64,000 bases of DNA from Novibacillus thermophilus (GTDB lineage Bacteria; Bacillota; Bacilli; Thermoactinomycetales; Novibacillaceae). The stretch covers positions 1,178,001-1,242,000 of the forward strand of contig NZ_CP019699.1 in NCBI RefSeq assembly GCF_002005165.1, read 5' to 3'. The position numbers and the translations under genes were made by a program. Shown one piece after another: positions 26,723-36,431 of this stretch (the stretch's first letter is position 1; each line of letters opens with the position of its first letter). The notes below the pieces were generated by a model that worked only from the letters and a program-made list of their open reading frames with translations, was not told where the DNA came from and made no database searches.

Positions 26723-28113
26723 ATCAAGTCCGAAATTGTGTGTAAAAAGCTCCTCGGTTAGATAAGCTGCCTACATGATGCGTGTCACCTTACTATGTGT
26801 TTTTGCTGAATGGCTTTTGCGCCAGGTGAAGTAATCTTCCATATCGAGGTATTTCCGACCACTGGCCCACTTCTCATCCTGTTCCATGAGTAAGGCCCCC
26901 AACAGACGAATCACCGATTGGCGGTTGGGAAAAATGCGAATCACACGTTCCCGTCTGCGGATTTCTTCGTTCAACCGCTCGACGCTGTTGGTGGTACGCA
27001 GTCGCTTACGGTACTTCTCAGGGAAAGCCAAAACGGCGGTGGCATCATCAAACCCGTTTTCCAAAATACGCATGGCTTTAGGCGCTTTCTCTTCAAAGAC
27101 TTTCAGCGTTTCGTTCAAAAGCATTCTGGCTGTTTCGATATCCGCTGCATCCAGGATGCCACGGACATGGCGATGAACTTCGTCTCTCAGCGCTTTTGGT
27201 GTGGCATCCAGAATATTACGCATCAAATGGGTTTGACAGCGTTGCCAGGTGACCCCTTGGAAATGGTGACGAATGGCACGGACTAAACCGCCATGGTCAT
27301 CAGAGGTGATCAAATCGACACCACCAAGACCACGTTGTTTTAACCAACTGAAAAATTCGCTCCAGCTGGCTTCCGATTCCGTGTCACCGGTCATGATCCC
27401 CAAGACTTCCCGGTAACCGTCTGTGTTGACACCGATTCCTATCATCACTCCTCTGGACCGTACCCGGCCATCCTCACGGACTTTGAGGTACAAGGCATCC
27501 ACCAGCACAAACGGGAACCGGCGGTCTGAAAGCGGACGATAATTCCAAGCCTCCACAATAGGATCAAGCCTTTTGCACAGGTCTGAAACGGTGGACTTGG
27601 AAAAATGAGTGCCGCAAAGCTCTTCGGTAATCTGAGTCACTTTACGTGTGGAAACCCCATTCACGACCATTTCCATCAAAGCCAACACCAAAGCTTGCTC
27701 GCTCCGTTGGTAACGGGCAAACAGTTCAGTGGAGAACTGACCGTTTCGAATCCGTGGAACACGTAACGTAATGGTCCCCACCCGAGTGGTTAATTGATGA
27801 GGATAGGATCCATTGCGATAGCCTTGACGGGAATCCGTGCGTTCATAGCGTTCAGCTGCCAGCTGTTCGGTCACCTGCGCTTGGAGAATTTGGTTTAATA
27901 CCGATTCCAGTAATTTCGCTACACCAGCGTCTTTTGAATGTCCTAAAAAAAGTTGCTGCAAAAGTTCTTGATCTACGGTAATCTGGTATTGAGCCATTTC
28001 AAAATTCTCCTCTCCAGAATGGTATTTCCGACAACTCCATTCTAACCGAGGATTTTGAAATTGGCTCCTTTATTTTTAAGGAATCCATTTTACACAATTA
28101 TAAGGACTTAACT
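26722..28113 (-). mobile_element. IS256-family insertion sequence in melE
   Basis: About 1.39 kb. The ends are imperfect inverted repeats, GATCAAGTCCGAAATTGTGT on the left and, read inward, GTTAAGTCCTTATAATTGTG on the right; both resemble the IS256 end. TGTTGAATGG occurs at 26713-26722 and again at 28114-28123, a target duplication of about 9-10 bases. One complete transposase gene lies inside, on the strand opposite to melE. Confidence 0.9.
26771..27997 (-). CDS. IS256-family transposase
   Basis: 408 residues, full length for the family. The mutator-type DDE domain is visible: first Asp in FVLVDALYLKVRED, second in DLITSDDHGGLVRA, and the Glu in TTNSVERLNEEIRRRE followed by RIFPN. The N-terminus has the usual RNGSY and RVPRIR segments. 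The protein cuts and re-joins the element ends. The ORF shows no damage, so the element may still move. GGAGAATTTTGAA precedes the ATG. Confidence 0.95.
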   Translation of the reverse strand: MAQYQITVDQELLQQLFLGHSKDAGVAKLLESVLNQILQAQVTEQLAAERYERTDSRQGYRNGSYPHQLTTRVGTITLRVPRIRNGQFSTELFARYQRSEQALVLALMEMVVNGVSTRKVTQITEELCGTHFSKSTVSDLCKRLDPIVEAWNYRPLSDRRFPFVLVDALYLKVREDGRVRSRGVMIGIGVNTDGYREVLGIMTGDTESEASWSEFFSWLKQRGLGGVDLITSDDHGGLVRAIRHHFQGVTWQRCQTHLMRNILDATPKALRDEVHRHVRGILDAADIETARMLLNETLKVFEEKAPKAMRILENGFDDATAVLAFPEKYRKRLRTTNSVERLNEEIRRRERVIRIFPNRQSVIRLLGALLMEQDEKWASGRKYLDMEDYFTWRKSHSAKTHSKVTRIM

Positions 28114-28123
28114 TGTTGAATGG

Positions 28124-28718
28124 CAACTTTGATTGGTCTAATTACACTTTTTTGGCTGAAAAACTTTTAGAGATGCAACAAAAGGGTTTCATTAACAAAG
28201 ACGTGCTGACGGCACAAAACCATGAAATGGTCAGTTTAATGGCTCAAGAAAAAATAGGCTTTGTCATGGGAGGCTTGACTGGCCATGACGTTGAAGAAAT
28301 GAATCCTAATGTTCAACTTGGAATCATACCGGTTCCTTCCATCCATGAAGGAGGAATACCGAGTTGGATCGGTGGAGAGCGCCATACTGTTGCCATTTGG
28401 AAAGACACTGATCATCCAGAAGAAGCGCGTAAGTTTGTTGAATTTCTTTCCCAACCGGATATAGTCAAAAAGATAGCAGATGGAACAAGCTTACCACCGG
28501 GACTAACGGGTGTTGAATCAGATAACTATTTTGCTACAGATTATGAAGCCTACTCACATGTAAAGGTGGAACCGTATTTTGATCGCGTTTATTTGCCGAG
28601 CGGTATGTGGGATGTGATGGGAACGACAGCTCAAGAACTCCTATCCGGTTCGCTCACTCCTGAAGAAGTATCAAACACGATGGATGAAGAGTATAATCGA
28701 CTGAAAGAACAAAAATAA
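28124..28718 (+). pseudogene. melE: melE 3' part: C-terminal half of the sugar-binding protein
   Basis: Continues the solute-binding protein after the insertion, starting NFDWSNYTFLAEKLLEM and ending EYNRLKEQK. It includes IPSWIGGERHTVAIWKD, a ligand-side segment of family 1 binding proteins. No signal peptide is available to this part, so even if it were translated from the TTG near 28113 it would stay in the cytoplasm and not function in uptake. The permease genes downstream are intact but may lack a promoter beyond the element. Confidence 0.88.
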
Positions 28719-28792
28719 CAAAATATTGTTGGAAGGGCAGAATACGGTGTTTCTGTCCTTTCACCAGCTTTTACTTAATTGGAGTTGAGAAT

Positions 28793-29716
28793 ATGAGTGA
28801 AATCAAGCTTAAATTAAGGCCCCAACTTGTAACAGTCAATTACTTTAAAAGAAAATATGTGAATTCACTATGCTGGATGTACCTTCCGGCGCTGTTAATA
28901 GTGTGTACATTTATAATTTATCCGTTTATGAATGGTCTCAAAATTTCGTTTACAGACTGGAACGGGTTTTCTCAAACATATCGTTACGTTGGATTGCAAC
29001 AATATCAAAGATTGCTTCATGATCCGGATACGTGGGTTGTTGTACGAAACACGTTGTTATATGGATTGGGGAGCACGTTTTTTCAGAATGTCATTGGTCT
29101 TCTTTATGCTTTATTACTAAACCAAAATATTCGCTTAAAAACGATTACACGCACAATTGTCTATTTACCAGTCATTATTAGCCCGTTGATCATGGGCTAT
29201 ATTTGGTATTTCTTTTTTGCATATAACGGTGGAGCCATAAATGATATACTCCAACTTATCGGTATTGAACCGATTAATGTATTGGGAAATCCGGATTTCA
29301 ACATATGGATTATTGTATTTGTGAATACGTTCCAATTTGTGGGAATCGCGATGATCATTTATTTAGCTGGATTGCAAAGTATTTCAAAAGATTATTATGA
29401 GGCAGCACAGATTGATGGCGCCTCGAGTTTTCAAAAATTTAAATCTATTACCTTTCCACTATTAATGCCCTCTATTACCATCAATATGGTTATAAATATT
29501 ATTGGGGGATTAAAACTCTTTGATGTTATCATATCTCTTACTGGCGGTGGGCCAGGTAATGCTTCGCAATCTATGTCGACTTTTATGTATGACTTATATT
29601 TTTCCAGACAAGATGCCGGATATGCGGCTACACAGGGAGTATTAATGGTTGTCATTATATTAATTCTCAGTTTAAGTGCTTTGATCGTTTTTAAGCGCAA
29701 GGAGGTCGAGGCTTAA
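28793..29716 (+). CDS. melD: ABC sugar permease, first subunit (MelD/AmyD-like)
   Basis: 307 residues, six membrane helices beginning near residue 28. The cytoplasmic EAA loop, [20 protein letters not shown], contacts the ATPase. It pairs with the next gene to form the channel of an alpha-galactoside importer. The stop overlaps the next start in TAATG. No ATPase gene is nearby, which is also the case in B. subtilis where MsmX serves several importers. Confidence 0.9.
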   Translation: MSEIKLKLRPQLVTVNYFKRKYVNSLCWMYLPALLIVCTFIIYPFMNGLKISFTDWNGFSQTYRYVGLQQYQRLLHDPDTWVVVRNTLLYGLGSTFFQNVIGLLYALLLNQNIRLKTITRTIVYLPVIISPLIMGYIWYFFFAYNGGAINDILQLIGIEPINVLGNPDFNIWIIVFVNTFQFVGIAMIIYLAGLQSISKDYYEAAQIDGASSFQKFKSITFPLLMPSITINMVINIIGGLKLFDVIISLTGGGPGNASQSMSTFMYDLYFSRQDAGYAATQGVLMVVIILILSLSALIVFKRKEVEA

Positions 29717-30546
29717 TGTACAGAACGGATCTTGTAAAAAAAAGAATACTCGTTGTCCCTTCTTTAATGATTGCATTATTTCATTTAATTCCTTTTTACA
29801 TTTTGTTTACCACCTCCTTAAAGCCAAAAGGTGACTTTAGCTCAAAGTGGATTTTATCCAGGAATATCAGTTTTCAAAATTTTGGCGAAGCGTGGGACAA
29901 GGCTAATCTTGGAAATGCCCTTGTAAATACTTCTGTCATCACTGTCTGCGCTGCAATTTTATTGATCTTCTTTGGTTCATTGGCAGCATATCCATTAGCT
30001 CGAAGGAATACGAGGTTAAATAGATTGATCTATACGTTATTTATCGCCATAATGGTCGTTCCTCCGTTAACTGTTCTCGTACCGCTGTATCAACTAGTCG
30101 TTAACATTGGTATGATGAATACGCTTGAAATCGCAATATTGAATAATGTCGCAGCATATATGCCGCTTACCATTTTTCTATATTCAGGTTTCATTCGCTC
30201 CACCATTCCAAAGGAGATTGAAGAGGTTGCTCGTGTTGATGGTGCAACCACATTGAGTATTTTTTACAGGATTGTATTTCCACTGCTAAAACCGGTCACA
30301 GCAACAATTCTTATTATTTCTTGTATATTCATTTGGAACGATTATCAGTTTGCGATTTTTTTTCTACAAGCCGAGGAAGTTAAAACTTTTACAGTCGCTT
30401 TATCAGGGTTCTTTGGTGAAAATGTGAACAATCTAAATTTGGTAGCAGCTGCGGCTATTATCTCGATGATGCCTATGGTCATCCTTTTCCTTTTCTTACA
30501 GAAATATTTTATTAAAGGATTAACTTCCGGTTCAGTAAAAGGATAA
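29716..30546 (+). CDS. melC: ABC sugar permease, second subunit (MelC/AmyC-like)
   Basis: 276 residues with six membrane helices and the EAA loop IEEVARVDGATTLSIFYRIV. AAGGAGGTC inside the end of melD serves as ribosome binding site, and the genes overlap by one base. It completes the MelDC channel. Without a working MelE the importer is probably inactive unless another binding protein substitutes. Confidence 0.9.
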   Translation: MYRTDLVKKRILVVPSLMIALFHLIPFYILFTTSLKPKGDFSSKWILSRNISFQNFGEAWDKANLGNALVNTSVITVCAAILLIFFGSLAAYPLARRNTRLNRLIYTLFIAIMVVPPLTVLVPLYQLVVNIGMMNTLEIAILNNVAAYMPLTIFLYSGFIRSTIPKEIEEVARVDGATTLSIFYRIVFPLLKPVTATILIISCIFIWNDYQFAIFFLQAEEVKTFTVALSGFFGENVNNLNLVAAAAIISMMPMVILFLFLQKYFIKGLTSGSVKG

Positions 30547-30877
30547 ACAAATGATAGTGGATGGAGGTTTCCGCTTGGAGTATCCGTAACAGGTGGAGAA
30601 TTAACAGGATGAGGTCGTTTTGTTGGATTGGAAGGGAGTTACAGGACATATAAAGTGTCTGCTCTTGTTAACCAGAATTTAAAGTTGAAACAGGTAAGGT
30701 TATTCTGTTGTTGAAGATTGACGATAACGAATATTAAAGTTTTTTCTGGCTTCAACGCGCTACGGCTGGGTAAGGACTTCCGCATGTTAACGGAAAAACG
30801 TTATGTCGAGATGTGCGTGCGTTCAATATAGGATAAAGACATAGTGACATTAAGCATATACAAAGGGAGGTTGTCGT
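30547..30877. other. Gene-free stretch between the mel and lic loci
   Basis: 331 bases without a convincing ORF in either strand. Base composition shifts here from the AT-rich mel locus to the more GC-rich lic operon. The promoter of the lic operon must lie in the second half, but I see no clear -35/-10 pair or catabolite control site. GGGAGG at about 30865-30870 is the ribosome binding site of the next gene. Confidence 0.4.
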
Positions 30878-31195
30878 ATGAAGAGGATTTTGTTGGCTTG
30901 TTCGTCAGGAATGTCCACGAGTCTGTTAGTTGAAAAAATGAAACAAGCTGCTCTTCAAAAGGGGGTTGATGTCGAAATTTGGGCAGTTGCCCAGGATAAA
31001 GCGAGCACGGAAATGGATAAAGCAGACGTTTTGCTGATCGGACCGCAAATGCGCTTTTTGAAGCAAAAACTGGAAGAAAAAGCAGATGAAATCAATATAC
31101 CGGTAGATGTCATTGAACCCGTCGCTTACGGACGGGCTGACGGGGAAGCAGTGTTGAACAGGGCGCTTGAGCTGATCAGGGAAAGGGGACATTGA
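30878..31195 (+). CDS. licB: PTS cellobiose/lichenan-specific EIIB
   Basis: 105 residues. The phosphorylated cysteine is Cys8 in LLACSSGMSTSLLV, typical of lactose/cellobiose-family IIB. It passes phosphate from EIIA to sugar entering through EIIC. First gene of the operon licB-licC-licA-GH1-licR. Confidence 0.93.
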   Translation: MKRILLACSSGMSTSLLVEKMKQAALQKGVDVEIWAVAQDKASTEMDKADVLLIGPQMRFLKQKLEEKADEINIPVDVIEPVAYGRADGEAVLNRALELIRERGH

Positions 31196-31198
31196 ACG

Positions 31199-32482
31199 GT
31201 GAATAAATTCATGGAAGTGCTTGAAAACGTTTTACTCCCGCTAGCAGACAAACTCAATAATAACCGGTATTTAACCGCATTGCGGGACGGCTTTATGGTG
31301 GCCCTGCCGGTGATCATCTTTGGTTCGATCTTCGTTGTGATTGCGAATTTCCCTTTTTTGGACAAACTTTTGAGCCAGAGCGCTTATGAGGCCTACCAAT
31401 CCGCTTTAGGTCCGGCCTCAGCAGCCACGCTAAGCATTATGGGGTTATTTGTCATTGTCGGTATTGGTTACAAGCTATTGCAGCACTACGGCGGTGAAGC
31501 GATTTACGGAGGGGTTGTGGCCATCGCGTCGTTTCTTATCCTCACACCGCAGGTAGTTGAAAGTGTCACCGGTGTTATTCCAACTGCCAGTCTCGGGGCA
31601 CAAGGGATGTTTTTAGGGATTTTGACCGCTTTCGTTTCCGTTGAACTGTATCGTTTCTTTGTGAACAGGGATTGGACGATCAAAATGCCTGCCGGTGTTC
31701 CGGATGCGGTCTCCCGGTCTTTCAGCTCTCTCATCCCGATTACACTCACTTTGACCGTTTTTTTAATCGTCCGGATCGCCTTTAGTTTGACACCGTTTGT
31801 GACCGTGCAAGATTTTATTTACACCGTTGTGCAGGAACCGTTAACCGCCTTGGGCAGCGGATTGGCGGCGACGATCGTCGCAGTCGTGCTGATTCAGCTG
31901 TTCTGGTTTTTCGGCCTTCACGGGCAAATTATTGTGAACTCCGTGTTCGACCCGATTTGGTTCACGTTGAACAATCAGAACCTGGAAGCCTTCCAGGCAG
32001 GAGAACCCCTGCCCCACATTATTACAAAGCAATTTATCGATTCTTTCCTCGTGGGCATGGGCGGATCAGGGATGACGCTGGCTGTGGTGATTTTGATTTT
32101 GATTATCGGGCGCAGCCGACAGCAAAAAGAGCTGGGGAAATTAGGGGGGCCTCCCGGCATTTTCAATGTCAATGAGCCGATCATTTTCGGACTCCCGATC
32201 ATTATGAATCCCCTCGTCTTCATACCGTGGATTCTTGCGCCAGTCGTGGTCACTATCGTCACGTATTTTGCGATGGCAACAGGGTTGGTTCCGCCGCCGG
32301 CTGGCATTATTGTGCCGTGGACGACCCCGATCATTCTGAACGGTTTTCTGGCGACGGGTAACGCTTGGCAAGGCGGTGCGCTGCAACTGGTGAACTTGCT
32401 CATCGTCATGGCCATCTGGTGGCCCTTCCTTAAAATACTGGACAAAAATTATTACGAGAACGAGAAGAGTCGCGAGAAGTAG
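31199..32482 (+). CDS. licC: PTS cellobiose/lichenan-specific EIIC permease
   Basis: 427 residues with about ten membrane segments. Typical EIIC-lac/cel features are NRYLTALRDGFMVALPVIIFG near the start, FFGLHGQIIVNSVFDP in the middle and FNVNEPIIFGLPIIMNP. It transports and phosphorylates a beta-glucoside such as cellobiose. GTG start three bases after licB. Confidence 0.92.
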   Translation: MNKFMEVLENVLLPLADKLNNNRYLTALRDGFMVALPVIIFGSIFVVIANFPFLDKLLSQSAYEAYQSALGPASAATLSIMGLFVIVGIGYKLLQHYGGEAIYGGVVAIASFLILTPQVVESVTGVIPTASLGAQGMFLGILTAFVSVELYRFFVNRDWTIKMPAGVPDAVSRSFSSLIPITLTLTVFLIVRIAFSLTPFVTVQDFIYTVVQEPLTALGSGLAATIVAVVLIQLFWFFGLHGQIIVNSVFDPIWFTLNNQNLEAFQAGEPLPHIITKQFIDSFLVGMGGSGMTLAVVILILIIGRSRQQKELGKLGGPPGIFNVNEPIIFGLPIIMNPLVFIPWILAPVVVTIVTYFAMATGLVPPPAGIIVPWTTPIILNGFLATGNAWQGGALQLVNLLIVMAIWWPFLKILDKNYYENEKSREK

Positions 32483-32496
32483 TCGATAACTTTTGA

Positions 32497-32519
32497 AGCC
32501 CTGTCATCGACGCAGGGCT
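32497..32519 (+). other. Small hairpin between licC and licA
   Basis: AGCCCTG (32497-32503) and CAGGGCT (32513-32519) form a 7-base stem in the 69-base gap. No T tract follows. It may protect or partly attenuate the operon mRNA. Confidence 0.35.
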
Positions 32520-32551
32520 CCATTGATTTTACATCAAAGGTGGTAGACGTC

Positions 32552-32860
32552 GTGGAAAATAACGCAACAGAAGTGGCATTCCAAATCATTCTTTACGCTG
32601 GAAACGGAAGGTCCAATGCGATGGAAGCGATCCAGGAGGCGAAGAAAGGCGAGTTTGAAAAGGCGGACCAGTTAATGAAAGAAGCGAGTGAAGAACTGAG
32701 CAAGGCTCACGAGTACCAAACGAAACTGCTTCACGAGGAAGCGAGTGGAAACAATCCGTCCGTCAACGTCATGCTCATCCACGCGCAAGATCATTTAATG
32801 ACTGCGATGACGGTAAAGGATTTAGCTTCGGAATTCATCGAACTGTATCGAAATCGATAA
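32552..32860 (+). CDS. licA: PTS cellobiose/lichenan-specific EIIA
   Basis: 102 residues from the GTG at 32552, with AAAGGTGG upstream; a GTG four codons earlier is also in frame. Helical protein with the IIA-lac active region [13 protein letters not shown], which carries the phosphorylated histidine. [15 protein letters not shown] is also typical. It receives phosphate from HPr and passes it to EIIB. Confidence 0.92.
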   Translation: MENNATEVAFQIILYAGNGRSNAMEAIQEAKKGEFEKADQLMKEASEELSKAHEYQTKLLHEEASGNNPSVNVMLIHAQDHLMTAMTVKDLASEFIELYRNR

Positions 32861-32874
32861 CGGAGGGATTTTTC

Positions 32875-34263
32875 ATGTCCGTCACATACACATTTCCGAA
32901 AGGTTTTTGGTGGGGCAGTGCCACATCTGCAGCACAAATCGAAGGGGCTTCCAATGTAGGGGGGAAAGGGAAAAGTATATGGGATCACTGGTACGAGCAG
33001 GAACCTTATCGCTTTTACGGAAATGTCGGGCCGACGACGGCGTCGGATTTTTACCACCGGTACAAAGAAGACATTCGCCTCATGAAAGCAGTCGGGCACA
33101 ATTCCTTTCGGATGTCGCTCGCTTGGTCGCGCCTCATTCCTGAAGGACGGGGAAAGGTCAATCGGGAAGCAGTTGATTTTTACGACAGGGTGATCGATGA
33201 ACTGCTGTCGCATGACATCGAACCGTTCATCACCCTGTTTCACTTTGACCTGCCGATGGCTATGCAGTATGAAGGCGGGTGGGAAAGCCGTCGAGTGGTC
33301 GACGCTTACGTTGAATACGCCAACGTGTGCTTTAAACTGTTTGGCGACCGAGTCAAAAAGTGGTTCACGTTCAACGAACCGATCGTTCCCGTCGAGGGCG
33401 GATACCTTTACGATTTTCATTATCCGAATGTCGTCGACGGCAGAAGAGCGATACAGGTGGCGTACCACACCATCATCGCCCACGCCAGAGCGGTTGAGGT
33501 CTTTCGCTCTTTGGCCATCGAAGACGGTAAAATCGGGATCATCTTAAATTTGACCCCTTCTTACCCGAGAAGCCAACATCCCGCCGATGTGAAGGCATCC
33601 AAAATCGCTGACTTATTTTTCAACCGCAGCTTTTTAGATCCGGCAGTGTTAGGCGAATTTCCTCCCGAACTAATTGACCTTTTGAACGAACACGGACACG
33701 TACCGGTGACGCAAAAAGGGGATGCTGAGACCGTTCAAAAAAACAAGGTGGATATTCTCGGAGTGAACTACTATCAACCGCGGCGTGTCAAAGCGAAAGA
33801 GCACGTGCCCCATCCGGACAGCCCCTTCATGCCGGAATGGTTTTTTGATCACTACGAAATGCCGGGCAGAAAGATGAACCCTTATCGCGGTTGGGAAATA
33901 TACGAAAAAGGCCTTTATGACATTATGCTCAATTTGCGTGACAACTACGGAAACGTCGAGTCGTTTGTCTCTGAAAACGGCATGGGGGTTCAAAATGAAG
34001 AGCGCTATCTCAAAGACGGCCAAATTCAGGACGATTACCGCATCGAGTTTTTCCGCGAACACCTAAAGTGGTTGCACAAGGCCATTCAAGAAGGTTGTAA
34101 CGTAAAAGGTTATCACGTATGGACGTTTATGGACAACTGGTCTTGGATGAACGCTTACAAAAACCGGTACGGCCTCGTTTATGTTGACCTGGAAACACAA
34201 AAGCGCACCCCGAAGAAAAGCGCTGAGTGGATGAGAGCCGTATCAGAGCAAAATGGCTTTTAA
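32875..34263 (+). CDS. 6-phospho-beta-glucosidase, glycoside hydrolase family 1
   Basis: 462 residues, full-length GH1. The acid/base is Glu168 in TFNEP and the nucleophile Glu367 in SENGM. The start KGFWWGSATSAAQIEGA is classic. It should split phosphorylated cellobiose delivered by the PTS. B. subtilis uses a GH4 enzyme (LicH) at this place, so the operon has a different hydrolase family. A phosphate-binding Ser/Lys/Tyr set near WSWMNAYKNRYGLVYVD supports 6-phospho-sugar specificity. Confidence 0.9.
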   Translation: MSVTYTFPKGFWWGSATSAAQIEGASNVGGKGKSIWDHWYEQEPYRFYGNVGPTTASDFYHRYKEDIRLMKAVGHNSFRMSLAWSRLIPEGRGKVNREAVDFYDRVIDELLSHDIEPFITLFHFDLPMAMQYEGGWESRRVVDAYVEYANVCFKLFGDRVKKWFTFNEPIVPVEGGYLYDFHYPNVVDGRRAIQVAYHTIIAHARAVEVFRSLAIEDGKIGIILNLTPSYPRSQHPADVKASKIADLFFNRSFLDPAVLGEFPPELIDLLNEHGHVPVTQKGDAETVQKNKVDILGVNYYQPRRVKAKEHVPHPDSPFMPEWFFDHYEMPGRKMNPYRGWEIYEKGLYDIMLNLRDNYGNVESFVSENGMGVQNEERYLKDGQIQDDYRIEFFREHLKWLHKAIQEGCNVKGYHVWTFMDNWSWMNAYKNRYGLVYVDLETQKRTPKKSAEWMRAVSEQNGF

Positions 34264-34311
34264 TTCGCTCAATGTTTGTTTTTGTTTCGGTTTGTGTGGA
34301 AGGTGATGTGA

Positions 34312-36245
34312 ATGAACTCCCGCTTACACGTGATACTGCGTGAACTGCTGGCTGCGTCATCTGCACTGACCAGTTCGTATTTGGCGAGCGTGTTACAAGT
34401 GAGTTCCCGCACTGTACGGGGTGATATGAAGCGACTTGATCAGTGGCTGAGGGAGCGCGGGGCATCTATTCAGGGGGAAGCGGGAAAAGGGTATCGACTG
34501 ATCGTTAACGATGATAAAACGTTTCGAGCATCCTTAGAAGAGCTGTCAAGGGGCGATTCTGACCGAGATTCGGTTCCGGTCCTCCCTGAAGAACGAACGG
34601 TGTATCTGCTAAAACGACTGTTGTTGAGCGGGGACTTTATAAAAATAGAGCAACTGGCGGACGAACTTTACGTGAGTAAGTCAACGGTGCAAAATGATTT
34701 AAAAGCTGTCAAAAACGTTTTGGAAACGTACGACATCGTACTGAAAGCAAGGCCGAACTACGGGTTGAAGGCAGAAGGCCGAGAAGTAGACATTCGTTTT
34801 TGCATTTCCGAGTACGTGTTCAACCGGCCAAAAGGGGTTTCGACGGTAAACGGGAGGACCTCCCATCTGCTCTCACCGGAAGAGATGGATCAACTGTGGA
34901 GCATTCTGCTTGATGAAATATATAAAAGTCCCCTCAAGATTGCGGACATTGCGATGAACAACCTGTATATTCATATCGCCATTGCGATTCAGCGTATCAG
35001 AAACGGATACGAGATCTCTTTAGTTCCGAAAGAAATTCAAGACATCGCACAACAACAGGAATTTCAGATCGCGAAGCGCCTGGTCACCAACATAGAGAGA
35101 CAGTTCGGCGTGGCGTTTCCCAAAATGGAAGTGGCTTACATCACCTTGCACTTGCTGGGGCCAAAAGGGCGGCGGAAAATGTGGCCGACGATGAGACGGT
35201 GAAACATTTATTGGACGACGACATCTACCAGCTTGTCAATACGGCATTGGATACCGTTGAAGAGCACTTGAATGTGGGGCTAAAGAGAGACCGGGAACTC
35301 ATGATGGGTCTAGGTCTTCACTTAAAGCCGGCCATCAATCGACACAAATATCGCATGAATGTGAGGAATCCACTTCTCGAAGACACCAAGCGAAATTACC
35401 CTTTGGCATTTGAAGCGGCCCTCTTTTTTGCCAAAGGCGTGGAGGAACAGATCGGAATTCGGTTTCAAGAGGATGAATGCGGATATTTTGCCCTCCACAT
35501 TGGCGCAGCAATCGAGAGGCAAAAGGCAGAACAAGACGCGAAAACGTGTTTGATCGTATGTGCATCCGGATTCGGCAGTTCACAGTTGATTTACTATCGG
35601 CTGAAAGCCTACTTTGGCGACCAGTTACGCATTTTGGAAACGATCGACTACTATAAACTGCCGAAGACAAATCTGGATGGCGTCCATTTTATTGTCAGTA
35701 CTGTTCCGATAGAGGAGCGACTGTCCGTTCCAGTCATTCACGTCAATGCCATTTTAACGGATGAGGATGTAGCGAAGGTCGACCGGTATGCCTCCGATGA
35801 GGAGTCTATCCTCCGTTTTTTCAAGAGGGATTTACTGTTCCTGCAGCGCGATTTGGCCACCCGCGAGGACGTTTTTAAGTTCTTCCAGGAAACCTTGCAG
35901 GAGAAAGGGTTGGTTGGCGATTCCTTTTTGCAGGCACTGTTTGACAGGGAAGAGGTTGCTCCCACTGCTTACGGAAATCTTGTAGCCGTCCCCCATCCCA
36001 TCACCCCGCAATCGGATGAGACGTTTGTTGCGGTTTGCACACTGAAAAAGCCGATCCAGTGGGCGGAACAGTCCGTCCAGTTTGTCTGCTTGTTAAGTGT
36101 TAAAAGGGACAGTCAGGAAGATTTGCAATCACTTTACGAACTGCTGGTGAAAGTGACGAATAACCCGACAACGGTCCAAGCGTTAATCAAATGTGAAAAC
36201 TACGACGAATTTGTAAAGATCGTGCTCGATGAGCGGCACGCGTAA
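34312..36245 (+). pseudogene. licR: LicR-type PTS-controlled activator, frameshifted
   Basis: Positions 34312-35202 encode two N-terminal helix-turn-helix domains and the first PTS regulation domain. Frame 0 then ends after LLGPKGRRKM. The second domain, an EIIB-like part (VCASGFGSSQL) and an EIIA-like C-terminus (LVAVPHPI) continue in the minus-one frame to 36245, open from at least 35181. Inserting one G in the run at 35157-35160 gives LLGAKRAAENVADDE and one ORF of about 644 residues, the LicR length. The whole protein would activate the lic operon when cellobiose is present and carbon supply is poor. If the lesion is real, the operon may have lost induction. Sequencing error at a G run is a serious alternative. 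Confidence 0.85.
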
Positions 36246-36283
36246 GGCAGCTTCGTCAATGAATCCGACTTCTTGCGAAAGGT

Positions 36284-36320
36284 GATCGCCAACGTGAGTG
36301 TCAGTGTTGGCGATCTTTGA
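36284..36320 (+). terminator. Terminator of the lic operon
   Basis: GATCGCCAAC (36284-36293) pairs perfectly with GTTGGCGATC (36306-36315), followed by TTTGA. Confidence 0.65.
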
Positions 36321-36431
36321 CAGAATGCGCATCTTGTCGCCAGTCGCTCATATGCGAGAATGATGTATAATAGGAGAAGAGGACATGGTAGTGATGTTTG
36401 TGGCAGAGCGCTGCGAAAGGTGATGCCATTC

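Noticed and set aside
30780-30830. Catabolite (cre) box before the lic operon
   Set aside because: The closest match (around ATGTTAACGGAAAAA) misses two fixed positions, so it is not reported as a site.
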